Assembly (NCBI GenBank): GCA_047639315.1
Contig: JBLINQ010000110.1
Span: forward strand, 1 to 17,393
Direction: 5' to 3'
Origin: S139-23 sp047639315
GTDB lineage: Bacteria > Planctomycetota > GCA-002687715 > DRQF01
DNA length: 17,393 nt
Under the pieces are notes generated by a model that searched no databases, was not told the origin of the DNA, and saw only the letters and a program-made list of their open reading frames with translations. Shown in pieces: positions 14,776 through 17,393 of this stretch (the first letter of the stretch is position 1; every line of letters starts with the position of its first letter). The translations under genes were made by a program, and so were the position numbers.

Positions 14776-15483
14776 AATTGGTTTCTTTCCGAGTTAGGTA
14801 GGCGGATTCGCCGTCATCGCGAGCGTCGGCGGCTCAGTTTGTCCGAATTGGCCGAGAGGTCAGAGCTATCTCGTCGCTATCTCACGGAAACAGAAGCCGG
14901 GCGGGCCAATCCGAGTGTCATCAAGCTGGCTGGAATTGCCCGTGCATTGAGGATTGGCTTGGGTGAACTTTGCGACTTGCCCTTGGAAGACCGTCGCGGT
15001 CGGCGCATCGCTCTCGTTGGACTCGATTCGGATTTTCATCTGCAAGTCGGTCGAAAGTTGGCGCTCGACCTCGAACGTCCCTTTGTCGAGTTGGAGCGGC
15101 GAATCGAAGAGCGAGCGCCGCGGTCTGCTTCTCAGCCAGCCGGCCTGTCCGAGGAGCGCCTCGCACTTGAGGATTACCTCGTGCGCGACGGCGAGAGTAT
15201 CTTGGTCACCGGAGCACACCTTTTTGGCCAGAGTCAAACTTGGAATCGCCTGCTCGAAAGTTGCTTCACCGTATGGATTCGAGTCGATTTCGAGACTCAC
15301 TGGAGCCGTGTCGTCGCAATGAGGCATACTCAAAACGGCCGTTCTGCACCGCGCGACAAGGTGCAGCTACGAGACGCGGCGGCAGCCAGGGAGCCGTCCT
15401 ATTCCAGGTCTCATCTGACCGTTGACGCGTCAGACTATGACGTGGAATCGATTGTGGAAATGATTGTGAGTGCAGCGATATGA
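14767..15483 (+). CDS. BzdR/BoxR-type transcriptional regulator with degenerate P-loop
   Basis: A 238-residue cytoplasmic regulator. Residues 7-70 form an XRE-type helix-turn-helix (LGRRIRRHRERRRLSLSELAERSELSRRYLTETEAGRAN is its core, split over helices 1-4), and residues 78-238 a shikimate-kinase-like domain. This is the architecture of BzdR/BoxR, repressors of benzoate genes that respond to benzoyl-CoA. In relatives the kinase-like domain begins with a GLRGAGKST-type P-loop; here the same place, before the conserved GRKLA, reads GLDSDFHLQV (85-94), so the P-loop is gone. LLESCFTVWIRV and AREPSYSRS match the later part of the domain. It is divergent from boxC and overlaps the kinase gene by four bases. 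The role is well supported; the effector is inferred. Confidence 0.88.
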   Translation: MNENWFLSELGRRIRRHRERRRLSLSELAERSELSRRYLTETEAGRANPSVIKLAGIARALRIGLGELCDLPLEDRRGRRIALVGLDSDFHLQVGRKLALDLERPFVELERRIEERAPRSASQPAGLSEERLALEDYLVRDGESILVTGAHLFGQSQTWNRLLESCFTVWIRVDFETHWSRVVAMRHTQNGRSAPRDKVQLRDAAAAREPSYSRSHLTVDASDYDVESIVEMIVSAAI

Positions 15484-16304
15484 AGCTCAGACGTGTGGAT
15501 GTGGTGATAGACGCCGGCGGTAGTTGGGTCCGAGCGCATGCCTACGCCGCCGACATTTGTGTTGAAACCGCTGAGATCAGGCAGCCCGCAAATCCGAGCT
15601 ATGTCGGCATAGATCGTTCAATCATGGCGCTTGAAGCAGTCTGCGAGGCCCTCGGCAAGAAAATCGGCCCGACAATGTCGATTCGTCAAATCACCTGTGC
15701 CGTGGCGGGGGCTGGGCGGCCGGCAGTTCGTGAGACAATTGTAGATTCTCTCGCACGAAACTACTTCTGCGACGTATTTGTGTGCAGTGACGCCGAATCC
15801 ATGCTCGAGGCTGCAGCTGAGAGCGGTCCAGTTGCTGTTCTGATCGCTGGGACCGGCGCCATCGCTGCTGGACGCAGGCAGGATGGCAGTCTTATCCGGG
15901 CCGGAGGCTTGGCACCCACAGAGGGTGATCCGGGATCAGGGCGCTGGCTGGCGAGAAAAGGTCGGGAGCAGCTTAAAGTCGAGCTCGAAGAGCTAAACGA
16001 CTATGACATCGGCCCGAAACTCGAATCTCTGGCCCTGGCAGGTGATGCGCAAGCCCTGAAGCTCCTGAAAGAGGGAGCCACATGCCTGGTGGAGCTTCTT
16101 GTTGCACTCGAGCCAGATGCTGGTCCCTTAGTATTAGAGGGCGGCGTGATCACTCACTCCACCATCTTGCGGAAGTTTTTCGTGGATGAAGTGGCAAAGA
16201 CCTTGCCTGATCTCGTCTTGGCCCCAACTTGGCGAGACGCCGCCTGGGGTGCCCTCAAGCTCTCGCGCCGCGCCAAGACCGACGGGAACATTTGGTGGGA
16301 CTAA
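15480..16304 (+). CDS. BadF/BadG/BcrA/BcrD-family ATPase, NAGK-like sugar kinase
   Basis: A 274-residue ASKHA-fold protein of the BadF/N-acetylglucosamine kinase family. Phosphate-1 loop: DAGGSWVRA (D11), a variant of the usual DGGGTKT. The putative catalytic base is D104 in SDAES, aligned with the TDA of NAG kinase. The phosphate-2 region is AGTGAIA (123-129), followed by GLAPTEGDPGSGRWLARKG, and the adenosine loop is LEGGV at about 219-223. It lacks the cysteine arrangement that holds the [4Fe-4S] cluster in benzoyl-CoA reductase activators, so a BCR role is unlikely despite the family name. It is shorter than many relatives. Four-base overlap with the regulator implies co-translation. A kinase for a GlcNAc-like sugar is the default, but its link to box genes is unexplained. 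Confidence 0.82.
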   Translation: MKLRRVDVVIDAGGSWVRAHAYAADICVETAEIRQPANPSYVGIDRSIMALEAVCEALGKKIGPTMSIRQITCAVAGAGRPAVRETIVDSLARNYFCDVFVCSDAESMLEAAAESGPVAVLIAGTGAIAAGRRQDGSLIRAGGLAPTEGDPGSGRWLARKGREQLKVELEELNDYDIGPKLESLALAGDAQALKLLKEGATCLVELLVALEPDAGPLVLEGGVITHSTILRKFFVDEVAKTLPDLVLAPTWRDAAWGALKLSRRAKTDGNIWWD

Positions 16305-16348
16305 CTTAGGCGTGGCCACGTGGATGAAGTCGTTCGTCGAGTCAGCTA

Positions 16349-16370
16349 GGCCCGCTAATTGGGCCGTTTT
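16349..16370 (+). terminator. Weak candidate terminator after the kinase gene
   Basis: GGCCC (16349-16353), a 7-base loop and GGGCC (16361-16365) are followed by GTTTT. The stem is only five pairs, though all G-C. The rest of the gap after the kinase stop holds the self-palindrome CGTGGCCACG (16311-16320). Confidence 0.4.
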
Positions 16371-16409
16371 CCATGAGAATGTTTGCTCATGGGCGGAATC
16401 CACTATACT
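16371..16409 (+). promoter_or_regulatory. Promoter with overlapping inverted repeat upstream of the DUF1573 gene
   Basis: TATACT at 16404-16409 is a good -10 box; TTTGCT at 16382-16387, 16 bases upstream, is a possible -35. A perfect 7-base inverted repeat, CCATGAG-N8-CTCATGG (16371-16392), covers that -35 region and is a plausible operator. It includes TGCTCAT, also found at the start codon of the box regulator. Confidence 0.42.
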
Positions 16410-16433
16410 GCTGAACCGTACAAAGAGAGCCCC

Positions 16434-17393
16434 ATGAGAACATCACAACTATTCGCTTTCCTTCTTCTCGGTTTGAGTTTCACCGGAAGTCTGCATGCCC
16501 AGTCCTTCCTCAAATTCAGTGAACCTGGCTGGGATTTTGGCAAGCGGGAGCAAACCGATACCGCCACCAAGGTCATCAAGGTCACCAATCGTGGTAGCCG
16601 TACCGTACGAGTGAAGAAGATCGAACTGACTTGCGGCTGCGTTCAAGCAAAGCTCGGCAAGATGGTGCTTTCGCCTGGTGACACCACCGATCTGACCCTC
16701 AATTTGTTCGCCACCCGGGGCGAGGGAGAGATCAAAAAATACGTCATCCTTCATTCCGATGATCCCTATGTCCCTAAGGCCAAATTGGCCATGACCGGTT
16801 TCATACGCCCGATCTGGACGCTTGATGTCAAGGGACGCATTCTCGAATTCGGTGAGGTCAAGAACGGCGAGTCGGCTACGAAACGTGTCACTCTGCGGAT
16901 AAGGCCCGAATTCAAGATCGATTTAGTCGAGATTCTCGCCCAACCCATGGGCAAGCAAATAGAGATCAAACAGACGCCCTTTAAAGAAGAAGATGGCCAC
17001 TACGGTTGGCACCTTGATGTGACCCTCAGCGGCGCATTGTCCAATGGAGATTTTGAGGGTGTTGTGCGCGTCGAGACCGATTTCGCCAAGTTTAGATTTC
17101 GCGGCTTCCGCATTCTGGCCCACGTTGTTTCAACAACAGCCATTACTCCCAAAGTTCTGCGGATGGGAACTGTGAAAGCTGGAACGACATGGACTGGAGA
17201 AATTCAGTTGATGAAGGCCACCGGCACCGGCCTCAAACTGATTTCTGCCACCTCCAAAGACCCACGCACGAAGCTGACTTCTGAAGTTATTGAGGCCGGA
17301 AAACACATCAAAGTGAAGGTTGCCATCACCCCGGACGCCAAAGATTTGGACGTTCGTGGGACAATTCTCGTTGAGATAGATGAGCCCGGCTAC
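16434..17393 (+). CDS. Exported DUF1573 domain protein (3' end outside window)
   Basis: The open frame runs 320 codons to the window edge without a stop. Residues 1-22 are a Sec signal peptide (hydrophobic core FAFLLLGLSF, probable cleavage near LHA-QS). Residues 30-125 are a DUF1573 domain, an immunoglobulin-like beta sandwich: WDFGKREQTDTA, VTNRGSRTV and the hallmark LTCGCV with C67 and C69, then LSPGDTTDL. At least one further Ig-like repeat follows, with LEFGEVKNGESATK at about 136 and LRMGTVKAGTTWTGEI at about 245. Such proteins are exported and thought to be structural or adhesive; no enzymatic role is known. The ATG has AGAGAG about 7 bases upstream. It has its own promoter region and is probably not part of the box cluster. 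Confidence 0.88.
   Translation, partial: MRTSQLFAFLLLGLSFTGSLHAQSFLKFSEPGWDFGKREQTDTATKVIKVTNRGSRTVRVKKIELTCGCVQAKLGKMVLSPGDTTDLTLNLFATRGEGEIKKYVILHSDDPYVPKAKLAMTGFIRPIWTLDVKGRILEFGEVKNGESATKRVTLRIRPEFKIDLVEILAQPMGKQIEIKQTPFKEEDGHYGWHLDVTLSGALSNGDFEGVVRVETDFAKFRFRGFRILAHVVSTTAITPKVLRMGTVKAGTTWTGEIQLMKATGTGLKLISATSKDPRTKLTSEVIEAGKHIKVKVAITPDAKDLDVRGTILVEIDEPGY

Noticed and set aside
15480..16304. Reading the BadF-family protein as an anaerobic benzoyl-CoA reductase activator
   Set aside because: No cysteine arrangement for the bridging [4Fe-4S] cluster and no reductase subunits nearby; the neighbouring pathway is the oxygen-dependent box route.
1..17393. CRISPR arrays, tRNAs, transposases, integrases, att sites
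   Set aside because: I saw no regularly spaced repeats, cloverleaf sequences, terminal repeats or recombinase motifs on either strand.

Overview
The window carries sixteen protein genes, complete or cut by an edge, and no recognisable tRNA, rRNA, CRISPR array, insertion sequence or phage gene. Coding density is high; no gene-free stretch reaches 300 bases, and the longest gaps (about 115-140 bases) sit between divergent genes or upstream of operons. The organism is a bacterium with Shine-Dalgarno leaders, frequent 4-base ATGA overlaps and mid-range GC (judged by eye). HpnH, an EfpL/YeiP-type factor, an Sec-exported DUF1573 protein and secreted proteins without known function would fit a Planctomycetota/PVC-type or similar non-model Gram-negative lineage. 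That placement is inference; no rRNA is present to settle it.

Layout. 1-990: the 5' part of a MurC-like Mur ligase (minus) diverges from rpmB (L28, plus), which ends in a strong terminator. 1033-2333: an HtrA-type membrane-anchored PDZ protease (minus), with a striking 9-bp-arm palindrome upstream of it. 2334-4909: glutamate dehydrogenase and an M18 aspartyl aminopeptidase, overlapping by 10 bases. 4966-6270: a GT-C-type membrane glycosyltransferase with a GTG start. 6386-7419: EfpL and an EVE-domain protein overlapping by 4 bases, ending in a bidirectional terminator shared with convergent leucyl aminopeptidase (pepA, 7505-8983). 9124-10499: hpnH (adenosylhopane synthesis) overlapped by a small unknown gene. 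10507-11475: a secreted protein of unknown function.

The most coherent system is the aerobic hybrid (box) route for benzoyl-CoA at 11495-16304. A minus-strand boxC-boxB operon encodes the benzoyl-CoA epoxidase oxygenase and the dihydrodiol lyase. Opposite it is a BzdR/BoxR-type regulator (XRE helix-turn-helix plus shikimate-kinase-like domain) whose P-loop has been lost, followed with a 4-base overlap by a BadF/NAGK-fold kinase. The 120-base divergent promoter is compact: both -35 boxes overlap, a GAGCA-N6-TGCTC dyad sits on the boxC -10 box, a similar GAGAA-N6-TTCTC dyad lies 27 bases downstream, and the regulator appears to be leaderless. The reductase BoxA, the aldehyde dehydrogenase BoxD and benzoate-CoA ligase are not in the window and must lie elsewhere. 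The window ends inside a DUF1573 exported protein (16434 onward).
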